Origin: Thermococcus gammatolerans EJ3
GTDB lineage: Archaea > Methanobacteriota_B > Thermococci > Thermococcales > Thermococcaceae
Assembly: GCF_000022365.1 (NCBI RefSeq)
Contig: NC_012804.1
Coordinates: 372,001 to 436,000 of the forward strand
Length of the DNA stretch: 64,000 bases
Direction: 5' to 3'
Part shown: in pieces, positions 1-7,239 of the stretch
Layout of the letters: every line of letters begins with the position of its first letter
Numbering within the stretch: the first letter of the stretch is position 1
Notes under the pieces: generated by a model
Seen by the model: the letters and a program-made list of their open reading frames with translations, nothing else
Told to the model about the DNA's origin: nothing
Databases searched by the model: none
Program-made: the position numbers and the translations under genes

Positions 1-267
1 GGCAACACCCTGCCCCACTCGCTCCCGGAGCACTGGATAGACGTTTTAGGGGACAAGATCTTCCAGGTTCACGTTAAGGACTTCAACCTCGTGGAGCTCA
101 AGTTTGGAATCCCGCTGAGCGGTAGCGTCAACTGGACGGCCGTTAGGGAGGCCCTAGAAAGGATTGGCTACGATGGCTACGTCCTGCCGGAGGTTCCGCC
201 CTACCTCGGCGACCCGCTCAAAGCGGCTGAAGACTCTCTGACGTCCCTGAGAAAGATATTCGGGTGA
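1..267 (+). CDS. Sugar phosphate isomerase/epimerase, C-terminal fragment
   Basis: Only the last 88 codons lie in the window; the gene begins upstream of base 1 and stops with TGA at 265-267. The fragment looks like the end of an AP-endonuclease-2/xylose-isomerase-like TIM barrel: the strand VHVKDFN and the later PEVPPY, whose Glu would be a metal ligand, are typical of COG1082 sugar isomerases and epimerases. The stop is only a few bases before the start of the next gene, an oxidoreductase of the Gfo/Idh/MocA family. This pairing is very common in carbohydrate catabolic operons (inositol-like or amino-sugar substrates). The substrate cannot be told from the fragment. Confidence 0.75.
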   Translation, partial: GNTLPHSLPEHWIDVLGDKIFQVHVKDFNLVELKFGIPLSGSVNWTAVREALERIGYDGYVLPEVPPYLGDPLKAAEDSLTSLRKIFG

Positions 268-272
268 TGGGT

Positions 273-1232
273 ATGAGGATAGCCCTCATCGGAGCGGGCA
301 ATATGGGGAGTCTCCACCTCAAGGTCATGAAAATGGCGGGGGTCGAGATAGCAGGGGTCTGTGACGTAAAGGACGAGGTTCTGAGAAAGGTAAAGGAGGA
401 ATACGGCGTTCCTGTTTACAAGGACTACCAGGAGATGCTCGAAAAGGAGAGCCCGGACGGGGTTATAATCGCAACACCCCCACACCTCCACAGGGAGCAG
501 GCGATATACGCCCTCAAGAAGGGCTACTACGTTCTCCTCGAGAAGCCGATGGGCGCAAACCTTCAGGACGCGAGGGCCATATACAGGCGCGCGAGGGGCA
601 CGAACAGGCTAATGGTGGCGTTCAGCCTCCGCTTCCACGGGCTCTTCATGAAGGTCAAGGACTACCTTGAGAGGGACCTTGGGGACATACTCTTCCAGTG
701 GCACGTGGCTCTCGGCAGGACGCCGGTCAACGAGTGGATAAAGGACTCCCGGAAGAGCGGGGGAATGATAAACGAGAACGCCGTCCACGTTGTCTATTAC
801 TTCCTCTGGTACGCGGGCGACATAAAGAAGGTCTACGGAAGGTGCTGGACCCTCGAGGAAGATGCCACTATTGAGGACAACGCCGCGGTCACCTTCGTCC
901 ACAGGAACGGCGCGGTCTCGACGCTCATGCAGACTTGGACGGCCCAGCACCGCTGGAGGAAGTGGGGACTTCAGGCAACGAACGGCACAGTGACCGTTGA
1001 CGGCTACCTCGGCGGGGACTACAAGATATCAACGCGGGAGATGAGGGTTCTCGAGGAGGGGAACTTCAGCGAAGAGGTCGAGCTCATGTACCTCAGACAG
1101 CTCAAACACTTCCTCCACTGCATAGAGACCGGAGAAAAGCCCGTTGTCAATGAGGAGGACGGTCTGAAGGTACACAGGGCAGTTCAGGCCCTCTATCGCT
1201 CGTCCCGTCTCGACAGGATGGTTCCCCTGTGA
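273..1232 (+). CDS. Gfo/Idh/MocA family NAD(P)-dependent oxidoreductase
   Basis: A 319-residue protein with an N-terminal Rossmann fold (IALIGAGNMGSLHL at residues about 3-16) and the family signature EKPMG near residue 90, whose Lys is the conserved catalytic/nucleotide-binding residue. The C-terminal half is the alpha/beta dimerisation domain. Such enzymes oxidise or reduce hydroxyls of sugars or inositols in the cytoplasm. The start ATG at 273 is chosen because GGTGA at 263-267 lies at the right distance; GTG 264 and ATG 267 are in frame just upstream. It follows the isomerase fragment with almost no gap, so the two are probably one operon. Substrate unknown; the neighbouring NagA and SIS genes suggest amino sugars. 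Confidence 0.85.
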   Translation: MRIALIGAGNMGSLHLKVMKMAGVEIAGVCDVKDEVLRKVKEEYGVPVYKDYQEMLEKESPDGVIIATPPHLHREQAIYALKKGYYVLLEKPMGANLQDARAIYRRARGTNRLMVAFSLRFHGLFMKVKDYLERDLGDILFQWHVALGRTPVNEWIKDSRKSGGMINENAVHVVYYFLWYAGDIKKVYGRCWTLEEDATIEDNAAVTFVHRNGAVSTLMQTWTAQHRWRKWGLQATNGTVTVDGYLGGDYKISTREMRVLEEGNFSEEVELMYLRQLKHFLHCIETGEKPVVNEEDGLKVHRAVQALYRSSRLDRMVPL

Positions 1233-1250
1233 GACTCCCCTTGCAAAATC

Positions 1251-1260
1251 TTTTTATATA
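1251..1260 (+). promoter_or_regulatory. TATA box of the Lrp-family gene
   Basis: The run TTTTTATATA lies 69 bases before the TTG start of the Lrp-family gene and just after the stop of the oxidoreductase gene. It has the spacing of an archaeal TATA box with a leader of about 40 nt. Confidence 0.5.
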
Positions 1261-1328
1261 TCCTTATGAACAAATCGGTAAAAATCAGAGGCATCTAATG
1301 GCACTGGAAAGCTAGGGGGTGAAAAAAT

Positions 1329-1865
1329 TTGCCAGACTCTAAGGACGCCAAGTACAAGAAGGAACTTGAGTTCTATAGGGATATCCTGAAGGACTACCTC
1401 GACGAGGTTGACCTTCTCATCTGGCTGGCCCTCCGGGACAACGGCAGAATCTCTGACACCGAGCTTGCGAAGATAGCCAACGTCTCCGTGCCTACTGCAA
1501 GAAGGAGGAGGATGGCCCTTGAGGAGAAGGGCATAATCCGCGTGAGGGGCTTTCTGGTCTTTGACAGGCTCAAGCTCTCATCGGCGGACGTGCTCGTAAA
1601 GTTCAGGCCGGGTTTTTCCAAGGAGACGGTCAGAGATTTCATAGCGAGGGCCCTCGATGAGCCAAGGATATACGAGATAAGCGAGTACATCGGAGAGTAC
1701 GACGTCCTCCTCAGGTTCTTTGAAAAGGACTACAAGACCCTCAAGGAGAAGATAGAGGAGTTCCTCACCGAGAACGGGGATATAGTGGAACGCTACACAG
1801 TGCTCGCCAATATCTACACGCCCAAAATATTCTCAGAACTCGTCGATGAGAACAGAGAAGAATAA
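1329..1865 (+). CDS. Lrp/AsnC family transcriptional regulator
   Basis: A 178-residue regulator with an N-terminal winged helix-turn-helix (residues about 30-75, DNGRISDTELAKIANVS followed by a recognition helix rich in Arg) and a C-terminal RAM/AsnC-type effector domain (about 90-165, with IGEYDVLLRF). Family members bind small ligands, often amino acids, and form octamers on DNA. The TTG start at 1329 is supported by GGGGGTGA five bases upstream; no ATG fits. The gene is convergent with nagA (stops 3 bases apart) and follows the sugar oxidoreductase but has its own TATA box. It is the only regulator in the amino-sugar-like cluster and a reasonable candidate for controlling it; that link is inference. 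Confidence 0.85.
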   Translation: MPDSKDAKYKKELEFYRDILKDYLDEVDLLIWLALRDNGRISDTELAKIANVSVPTARRRRMALEEKGIIRVRGFLVFDRLKLSSADVLVKFRPGFSKETVRDFIARALDEPRIYEISEYIGEYDVLLRFFEKDYKTLKEKIEEFLTENGDIVERYTVLANIYTPKIFSELVDENREE

Positions 1866-1868
1866 AAA

Positions 1869-3014
1869 TCAGCCTTCAAAAACCCTCCTTCCAGCCACGT
1901 AGGTTTCCTCAACCTCAAGTTTTTCGTTTAGAACGACGAAGTCAGCCCTGCTTCCGGGCCTTATGATGCCGATGTCCTCCCTGCCCAGGGCCCTGGCCGG
2001 TGTTGCCGTCGCCATGATCAGGGCGTCCCTCAGGGGTATTCCAATCTTCACGAGGTTCCTGATTGCCCTGTCCAGCGTTAGGGTGCTGCCCGCAAGGGTT
2101 CCGTCCTCAAGGCGGCAGACGCCGTCCTTCACGACGACCTTTAGGCCGCCGAGCTCGTACCGCCCATCGGGCAGGCCCGTGGCGCTTATGGCATCGGTTA
2201 TTAGAACCACCCTCTCCGGCCCAGCGAGCCTGTAAACGAGCCTTATAGCGGTTGGCGAGACGTGTATGAGGTCGCATATGAGCTCGAGGTAAACGCCCTC
2301 GCTCTCGAGGCAGGCACCCACCGTTCCGGGCTCCCTGTGGTGGAAGCCCCTCATGGCGTTGAAGAGGTGGGTCGCCTTTCTGGCACCTGCCAGTATTCCC
2401 CTCTTCGTTTCCTCGTAGGTTGCCCTGGTGTGTCCTATCTGAACTATAACTCCAAGCTCGGTGACCCGCTCTATGAACTCCAGGGCGCCTTCGACCTCCG
2501 GAGCAACCGTTATCTCCCTTATGTTCCCCTCCGAGGCCCTCCAGTATTCAAGGAACTCTTCGAAGTCGGACTTCCGTATGAAAGCCGGGTTCTGGGCGCC
2601 TTTAGCCTCGACGTTTATGTATGGCCCCTCCAGGTGTAGGCCGAGTATCCTCGCCCCCCTGAGCTCCCTTTCCTGGGCTTTCATCGCCTCGGCAACGGCC
2701 CTGCTGGCCCTCAGCAGTTCCTCGTGGGAGGCCGTTACAGTCGTCGGGATGAAGGACGTTACGCCGTACCTAACAAGACTCTCGCTCATCCTGAGGAGGC
2801 TTTCCGCCGTTCCGTCGTTGGTGTCGTAGCCACAGCAACCGTGGATGTGGGTGTCAACGAAACCCGGGGCTAATATTTTCCCCTCGAGGTCGATTCCATT
2901 CTCTTCCCTTCCCTCGTAGACCTTCTTCACCCTGCCGTTCTCGATGACGACCGTTGCGGGTTCAACGATGTCGAAGGGCGTGTAAAGCCTCGCGTTGGTT
3001 AAGACCGTTCTCAT
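1869..3014 (-). CDS. nagA: N-acetylglucosamine-6-phosphate deacetylase
   Basis: A 381-residue amidohydrolase-superfamily enzyme that hydrolyses the N-acetyl group of GlcNAc-6-phosphate to acetate and glucosamine-6-phosphate. Visible motifs are GFVDTHIHGCCGYD (first metal site), HLEGPY, IGHTRA, ATHLFNAM and the catalytic-Asp segment LITDAI, all in the usual NagA order and at the usual length. ATG 3014 is preferred because GAGGTGG precedes it; two in-frame GTGs lie just upstream. It is the last gene of a minus-strand row (M14 peptidase, GNAT, SIS, nagA). Canonical NagA is notable because characterised Thermococcus chitin catabolism deacetylates the disaccharide with Dac instead. Confidence 0.88.
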   Translation of the reverse strand: MRTVLTNARLYTPFDIVEPATVVIENGRVKKVYEGREENGIDLEGKILAPGFVDTHIHGCCGYDTNDGTAESLLRMSESLVRYGVTSFIPTTVTASHEELLRASRAVAEAMKAQERELRGARILGLHLEGPYINVEAKGAQNPAFIRKSDFEEFLEYWRASEGNIREITVAPEVEGALEFIERVTELGVIVQIGHTRATYEETKRGILAGARKATHLFNAMRGFHHREPGTVGACLESEGVYLELICDLIHVSPTAIRLVYRLAGPERVVLITDAISATGLPDGRYELGGLKVVVKDGVCRLEDGTLAGSTLTLDRAIRNLVKIGIPLRDALIMATATPARALGREDIGIIRPGSRADFVVLNEKLEVEETYVAGRRVFEG

Positions 3015-3024
3015 CGCCACCACC

Positions 3025-3756
3025 TCACAGGAGCTTTATCCTGCCCCTGTATTTCTCAAAAAGCTTTGAATTGTGCTCCTTAGCCTCGGGAAGGTGGGCG
3101 CTCAGCCAGACCGGCGGTGTTACCCCCTCCCTGACGAGCTCCTGAACTGCTAAAGCAACCATCGAGTTCGCTATGAAGCAGTTCGCTATAGTAGAAACTG
3201 GAGCAACTTTCATCGGAAAGCCCTCGACTTCGAGAACGGCGTCTCCCCTTGGAACTTTGTTGTCTATAGGGACGTCAACGACCTCGAAGAGCCTCTTCCC
3301 GTAGGTGTTCCTCGGCTGGAGCGTTCTGGAATAGTTCACGGAGGTTATTCCCACAGTCTTGGCACCGAGCTCCCTCGCGAAGACCGCCGCCTCCACCGGG
3401 AACTGGTTAACGCCCGAGGTTGAAACGACTATGACAATATCGCCCTCTCTAACCCCCGCGGTTCTCAGGAGAACCTCAGCGTAACCCTTGACGTCCTCCA
3501 TCGCGGTCGACTTCTCTGCCCCGTGGGAGACGTTGATGTCCGTGTCGAGGATGGGATTTACCGGAGCCAATCCGCCTGCCCTGTAGAAGAGCTCCTCGCC
3601 AAGCATCGCCGAGTGCCCCGCGCCAACGACGTGGACGATTCCCCCGCTCTTCAGGGTTTCTTTGAGCAGTCCGGCGGCCCTTTCGATGTTCTCTTTCTCC
3701 TCCCTCTTTATCCTCTCCAGGATTTCGAGGACTGCGGAGTAGTATTTCTCAATCAT
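3025..3756 (-). CDS. SIS-domain sugar-phosphate protein (UPF0309-like)
   Basis: A 243-residue protein made almost entirely of one SIS (sugar isomerase) domain. The glycine-rich VVGAGHSAMLGEELFYRAGG (about 42-61) and VVSTSGVNQFPVEAA (about 120-134) are the sugar-phosphate-binding loops. The family is related to glucosamine-6-phosphate deaminase/isomerases and to N-acetylmuramate-6-phosphate etherase MurQ, but its members are unproven. ATG 3756 has GGTGGTGAT just upstream. It lies ten bases before nagA in the same operon, so its substrate is probably an amino-sugar phosphate made or used next to NagA. Confidence 0.75.
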   Translation of the reverse strand: MIEKYYSAVLEILERIKREEKENIERAAGLLKETLKSGGIVHVVGAGHSAMLGEELFYRAGGLAPVNPILDTDINVSHGAEKSTAMEDVKGYAEVLLRTAGVREGDIVIVVSTSGVNQFPVEAAVFARELGAKTVGITSVNYSRTLQPRNTYGKRLFEVVDVPIDNKVPRGDAVLEVEGFPMKVAPVSTIANCFIANSMVALAVQELVREGVTPPVWLSAHLPEAKEHNSKLFEKYRGRIKLL

Positions 3757-3761
3757 CTCCA

Positions 3762-4697
3762 TCACCACCTGTCGGAGTAGAAGATGTATGGTTTCTCCAT
3801 AGGGGGAAGCTCACCCCTCAGGGGTTTGAACATGTAAACCTCGGGCTCCTTGAAGGTTTCAACGCCTAAAAGTTCCAGCTCGTCTTCCGGTGCGAATATC
3901 TTTAGGCTCTTGGCCCTTAAAACGGACGCCGAGGCGGAGAGCAGTGAGTAGGCCGTCTCCGAGTCGTCGAAGAGGATTTCTCTAACGATTCCCTGTCCTG
4001 GTAGGGTTCCCCTCATCACGAGGGCGTAGCCTCTGATTTTCCCGTCATCAAAGACGAGCGCTCCTTTCTCTTCTGAGTAGAAGAAGGTGTGCCAGAAAGT
4101 CCTCCTGATGAGCTTTTCGATGAAGTAGTCTAAGTTCCTCTTGACGACGCCGTCGAGCTCTCGGATTCTTCTCTCGTAGAGCTTCAGCATCCCCTCGGCG
4201 TCTTCTTCCGTTGCGTATCTAACGCCTTCAGCCTCCGGCAGTTTCTTCAGCTCGTCTTGAACCATTATACCGTAGCGGGTGAAGTAGACATCCCTGAACC
4301 CCAGCTTCCTGTAGAGGGAGTGGGCAATCTCCCCGTATCCAGCTAAGAGCGCCGAGAGCTCGTATCCCCTCTCAAGGGAATCCACGAGGGCGTGCTCTAA
4401 GAGTTCCCTGGCGAGGCCCCTCCCCCTGAATTCAGGGCCCGTGCACACGTTCGCTATTCCGGCAGTTCTGAAAAATTCTCGCTCGACTTTGATTTCCCTC
4501 TCAACGACCTGAACCATAGCCGCTATCTTATCGCCTTCGATGTGGAGGTATGTGCCATCGAGACTAACTCCCGGGTCGCTCCTCAGCCACTCGCGGAACT
4601 TCTCCTCGTTAAGACCCCAGCTCCTGTACGTCCTGAAGCACTCGTTCATGAGCTTCACTATCCCGGGTATGTCCTCTTCCCCGGCGGTTCTTATCAT
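3762..4697 (-). CDS. GNAT family N-acetyltransferase
   Basis: A 311-residue protein with an N-terminal GNAT domain: VCTGPEFRGRGLARELLEHAL (residues about 85-105) is the acetyl-CoA pyrophosphate-binding motif A. A second, more degenerate half (about 160-290) and a C-terminal tail give an Eis-like bipartite layout. It would transfer an acyl group from acyl-CoA to an amine; the acceptor is unknown. Start ATG 4697 has GGTGAG four bases upstream. It sits four bases after the M14 peptidase stop and six bases before the SIS start, so it is almost certainly co-transcribed with them. Confidence 0.8.
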   Translation of the reverse strand: MIRTAGEEDIPGIVKLMNECFRTYRSWGLNEEKFREWLRSDPGVSLDGTYLHIEGDKIAAMVQVVEREIKVEREFFRTAGIANVCTGPEFRGRGLARELLEHALVDSLERGYELSALLAGYGEIAHSLYRKLGFRDVYFTRYGIMVQDELKKLPEAEGVRYATEEDAEGMLKLYERRIRELDGVVKRNLDYFIEKLIRRTFWHTFFYSEEKGALVFDDGKIRGYALVMRGTLPGQGIVREILFDDSETAYSLLSASASVLRAKSLKIFAPEDELELLGVETFKEPEVYMFKPLRGELPPMEKPYIFYSDRW

Positions 4698-4701
4698 GCT
4701 C

Positions 4702-5865
4702 TCACCTTACGGCTTCCACATTGACGTCGAAGAACTTGTCGAGGGTGTGCGGCCCCTTCCACCTCTTCCTCAGCTCTTGGTTATACCAGTGCTCCCTGTC
4801 GAGGAGGAGAATCGCAATCCTGCTCCTACCCTGGGGCATCTTCACTATGAGCTCATCCTCTCTCTCCTCGAACTCTATACCGTGCAGTGACAGAACTTCC
4901 TTCGCCCTCTCGAGCTCCCTTCCAGAAACGCGGAACTCCCTGTACTCCCTTCCAACCTTGGTTTCCTCCCTCCTCCACTCCTTCTTCATCTCGATGAACC
5001 TTTCCGGGTTCTCCTCCATGAACTCTATGGCAGTGAGAATCGCGTTGAGGTGAATGCCCACCCTATCCGGGAGGAGGTAGTTTCCAAGTCCGGTGCCCCA
5101 GCTCTCGACGAGAACTTTTGCCGAGCCCTCGAAGGGGACGTGGGAGCCGAGAACGTTGTTCGGAACTATCGGGAATTCGTGCGCCTCGGCCATGAAGTGC
5201 CTCATCTTCGGCTTCCAAGGGAGAGACCTCGCTATCTCCTTGGCCACCTTCTCCGAGACGAGCCTTATTGCCTCGTTGACCCAGTTGTAGGGCGTGTCGG
5301 TGAGCGTTGAGAGGAACCCCTCTGTTTCGTCGGCCCACTTCGGGGGACAGCCGCCTCTCGCGTAGAACTCGTGGAGGTCAAGGACTAGGTGTGGGTCAAC
5401 CTCGTTGATTACCCTGTGTATTGCCCTCGTCTCCGGCTGGCTCAGCCTCATCCAGTCCCTGTTCAGGTCAACGCCGTTGGCGTTCCTCCTCGCCTCTTCC
5501 CAGACGTGGCTCCAGTGGGGTTCGAAGTCCTTCTTCTTGAAGAGCTCGTAGTTGAGCTGAAAGCCGTCGGGGTTTGCCAGGGGGATTAGGTGAACCTCGA
5601 CGTTTTTCAGCCTCTCAAAGTTGTAGCCGAGGGGGTACCTCTCCTTGAGGAGGTTCAAGAGCACAACCGAGGCGTTCACCGGCGCTGGTTCGGTGCCATG
5701 TATTCCCGCAACTATGAGGAGCCTCACCTTCCCCTTTCCCATCTTCACGTGGTAGAGGTTCCTTCCGGAGGCACTCTTTCCGACGACTTCGTACTCCCAG
5801 CCCGAGGTTTCTACCGCTCGCGAGACCTCCTCGTAGGGAATGAGTCTGAAAAGCGGGTTTACCAT
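4702..5865 (-). CDS. M14-family zinc carboxypeptidase
   Basis: A 387-residue metallocarboxypeptidase. The zinc ligands are visible as H-x-x-E in VAGIHGTEPAP (about 70-80) and a later His in VLDLHEFY (about 165-172); VDLNRDW supplies the substrate-carboxylate-binding Asn-Arg pair. There is no signal peptide, so it probably acts in the cytoplasm on imported peptides or peptide-sugar conjugates. The start ATG 5865 follows GGGTGAG. It is the first gene of the minus-strand operon with the GNAT, SIS and nagA genes, and is divergent from the ceramidase-like gene across a dyad-rich promoter region. Confidence 0.83.
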   Translation of the reverse strand: MVNPLFRLIPYEEVSRAVETSGWEYEVVGKSASGRNLYHVKMGKGKVRLLIVAGIHGTEPAPVNASVVLLNLLKERYPLGYNFERLKNVEVHLIPLANPDGFQLNYELFKKKDFEPHWSHVWEEARRNANGVDLNRDWMRLSQPETRAIHRVINEVDPHLVLDLHEFYARGGCPPKWADETEGFLSTLTDTPYNWVNEAIRLVSEKVAKEIARSLPWKPKMRHFMAEAHEFPIVPNNVLGSHVPFEGSAKVLVESWGTGLGNYLLPDRVGIHLNAILTAIEFMEENPERFIEMKKEWRREETKVGREYREFRVSGRELERAKEVLSLHGIEFEEREDELIVKMPQGRSRIAILLLDREHWYNQELRKRWKGPHTLDKFFDVNVEAVR

Positions 5866-5884
5866 GGCTCTCACCCGTGATGTT

Positions 5885-5943
5885 TTTACAGTGTTGATTT
5901 AAATTTTAAATCTTATAAAGGTTTATATGCAAATTACTGTAAA
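5885..5943. promoter_or_regulatory. Divergent promoter region with nested inverted repeats
   Basis: This 109-base gap separates the M14 operon (minus) from the ceramidase-like gene (plus). It holds a perfect 8-bp outer inverted repeat, TTTACAGT at 5885-5892 and ACTGTAAA at 5936-5943. Inside it is an inner palindrome, GATTTAA-ATT-TTAAATC, at 5896-5912. The plus-strand TATA box is TTTATATG at 5922-5929; the AT-rich palindrome would cover the minus-strand TATA. Symmetric sites flanking both TATA boxes suggest a shared operator bound by one regulator, possibly the nearby Lrp-family protein. Confidence 0.55.
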
Positions 5944-5974
5944 GCAAGCTGAAATTTTATAACGGGTGGTCGCC

Positions 5975-7216
5975 ATGCTCGTAGCCTCGGGAAAGGTCGA
6001 GATAACGCCAGAAAAGCCGATGCCAATGGCCGGTTACGCCCTGAGAAAGGGAAGGAGCGTGGGAACACTCGACCCTCTCTATGCCAAGGCCCTCTACCTC
6101 GAGGAGGAAAGACCCGCTGTTATAATTTCCCTCGACCTTGTCAGGGTGGATAACGAGCTTTATCGGGAGATAGCGAGGAAAGTCAGCGAAATCCTCGACC
6201 TGCCAAAGGAAAGCGTCCTCGTCTCGGCCACACACACCCACTCCGGCCCGGAAGTTTCTACCTCGTTCTGGAACAGCGTTGGGCTCGATGAGAATGAAGT
6301 AAAACTCGTCGAGGAGTATAGAAACTTCCTCGTGGAGAGGATAGGGGCCTTAGTTGAGAGCCTCCAGCCGAAATCGGGTGAACTTTACGCTGGAAGTGCC
6401 GAGGTTAGGGGAGTCTCATCAAATAGGGTAAGCGAGGACGGCCCCCTTGACAGGGAGTGCGTTTTTCTGTTCTCGGAAAGGGAAGCCATAGCCCTGAACT
6501 TCGCCTGTCATCCGACCGTTCTTCCCGCTGAAAACAGGAAGTTCTCCGGCGATTTGGCAGGAGCGATAGCCCGCTTATTCGAGTCAAAGTTCAGAACGGC
6601 AATGTTCCTCAACGGGGCGGCTGGAAACGTGAGCACGAGGTTCACGCGGAGGGCTCAAACGCCCGACGAGGTTCTCAGGCTTGCGAGACTCTTCTACGAG
6701 CAGGTTGCGCCCTCGTTCGGAAGGGCACATAGAGTTAGTGGTGCAATTAACGTCGAGTGGAGGAACCTGAAGCTGAAGCTCAGGGAGTTCCCGCCCGTTG
6801 AGACTGTTGAAAAGCTGGAGAGAGATGCACTCAGGCGGTGGAAAGAGTCCGTAAACGCCCCGCTCCCCGTGCGCAGGATGCTCGAGAGCAACTACCTCGG
6901 CGTTAAAATCCTGAAGCGCAGGCTTTCCCTGCTCGAGAGCATTGAGAGCATAGACTTCAGAATAGCGAAGATGAGCATCGGAAGGGACCTAGTTGCTCTC
7001 TTCGTTCCGGCGGAGCTCTTCGTGGAGTATCAGATAGCCGTTAAGGAGGCATCAACTTACCGTTACACGATGCTCGTCGGCTACTCCAACGGCTACTGGG
7101 GGTACGTCCCCTACGGAGAAACAGGGGATAGCACGTATGAGATGGCGGTTTCACTCGTTCATCCCGATGAATACGATAGAATCCTTGAGACGCTCGTTGA
7201 GCTCGTCAAGAAATAA
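5975..7216 (+). CDS. Neutral/alkaline ceramidase N-terminal-domain-like hydrolase
   Basis: A 413-residue protein with the hallmark zinc-binding motif of the neutral ceramidase family, SATHTHSGP (residues about 87-95), a later FACHPTV and a VPAELFVEY-type segment. True ceramidases are about 700 residues with a C-terminal domain; here only the N-terminal catalytic domain is present and there is no signal peptide. Sphingolipids are absent from archaea, so the substrate is more likely another amide. ATG 5975 is chosen from GGGTGGT at 5964-5970. It is divergent from the M14/GNAT/SIS/NagA operon and convergent with the GHL10 gene. Confidence 0.75.
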   Translation: MLVASGKVEITPEKPMPMAGYALRKGRSVGTLDPLYAKALYLEEERPAVIISLDLVRVDNELYREIARKVSEILDLPKESVLVSATHTHSGPEVSTSFWNSVGLDENEVKLVEEYRNFLVERIGALVESLQPKSGELYAGSAEVRGVSSNRVSEDGPLDRECVFLFSEREAIALNFACHPTVLPAENRKFSGDLAGAIARLFESKFRTAMFLNGAAGNVSTRFTRRAQTPDEVLRLARLFYEQVAPSFGRAHRVSGAINVEWRNLKLKLREFPPVETVEKLERDALRRWKESVNAPLPVRRMLESNYLGVKILKRRLSLLESIESIDFRIAKMSIGRDLVALFVPAELFVEYQIAVKEASTYRYTMLVGYSNGYWGYVPYGETGDSTYEMAVSLVHPDEYDRILETLVELVKK

Positions 7217-7239
7217 AAGAGGGAAAATTATGAGCCCGG

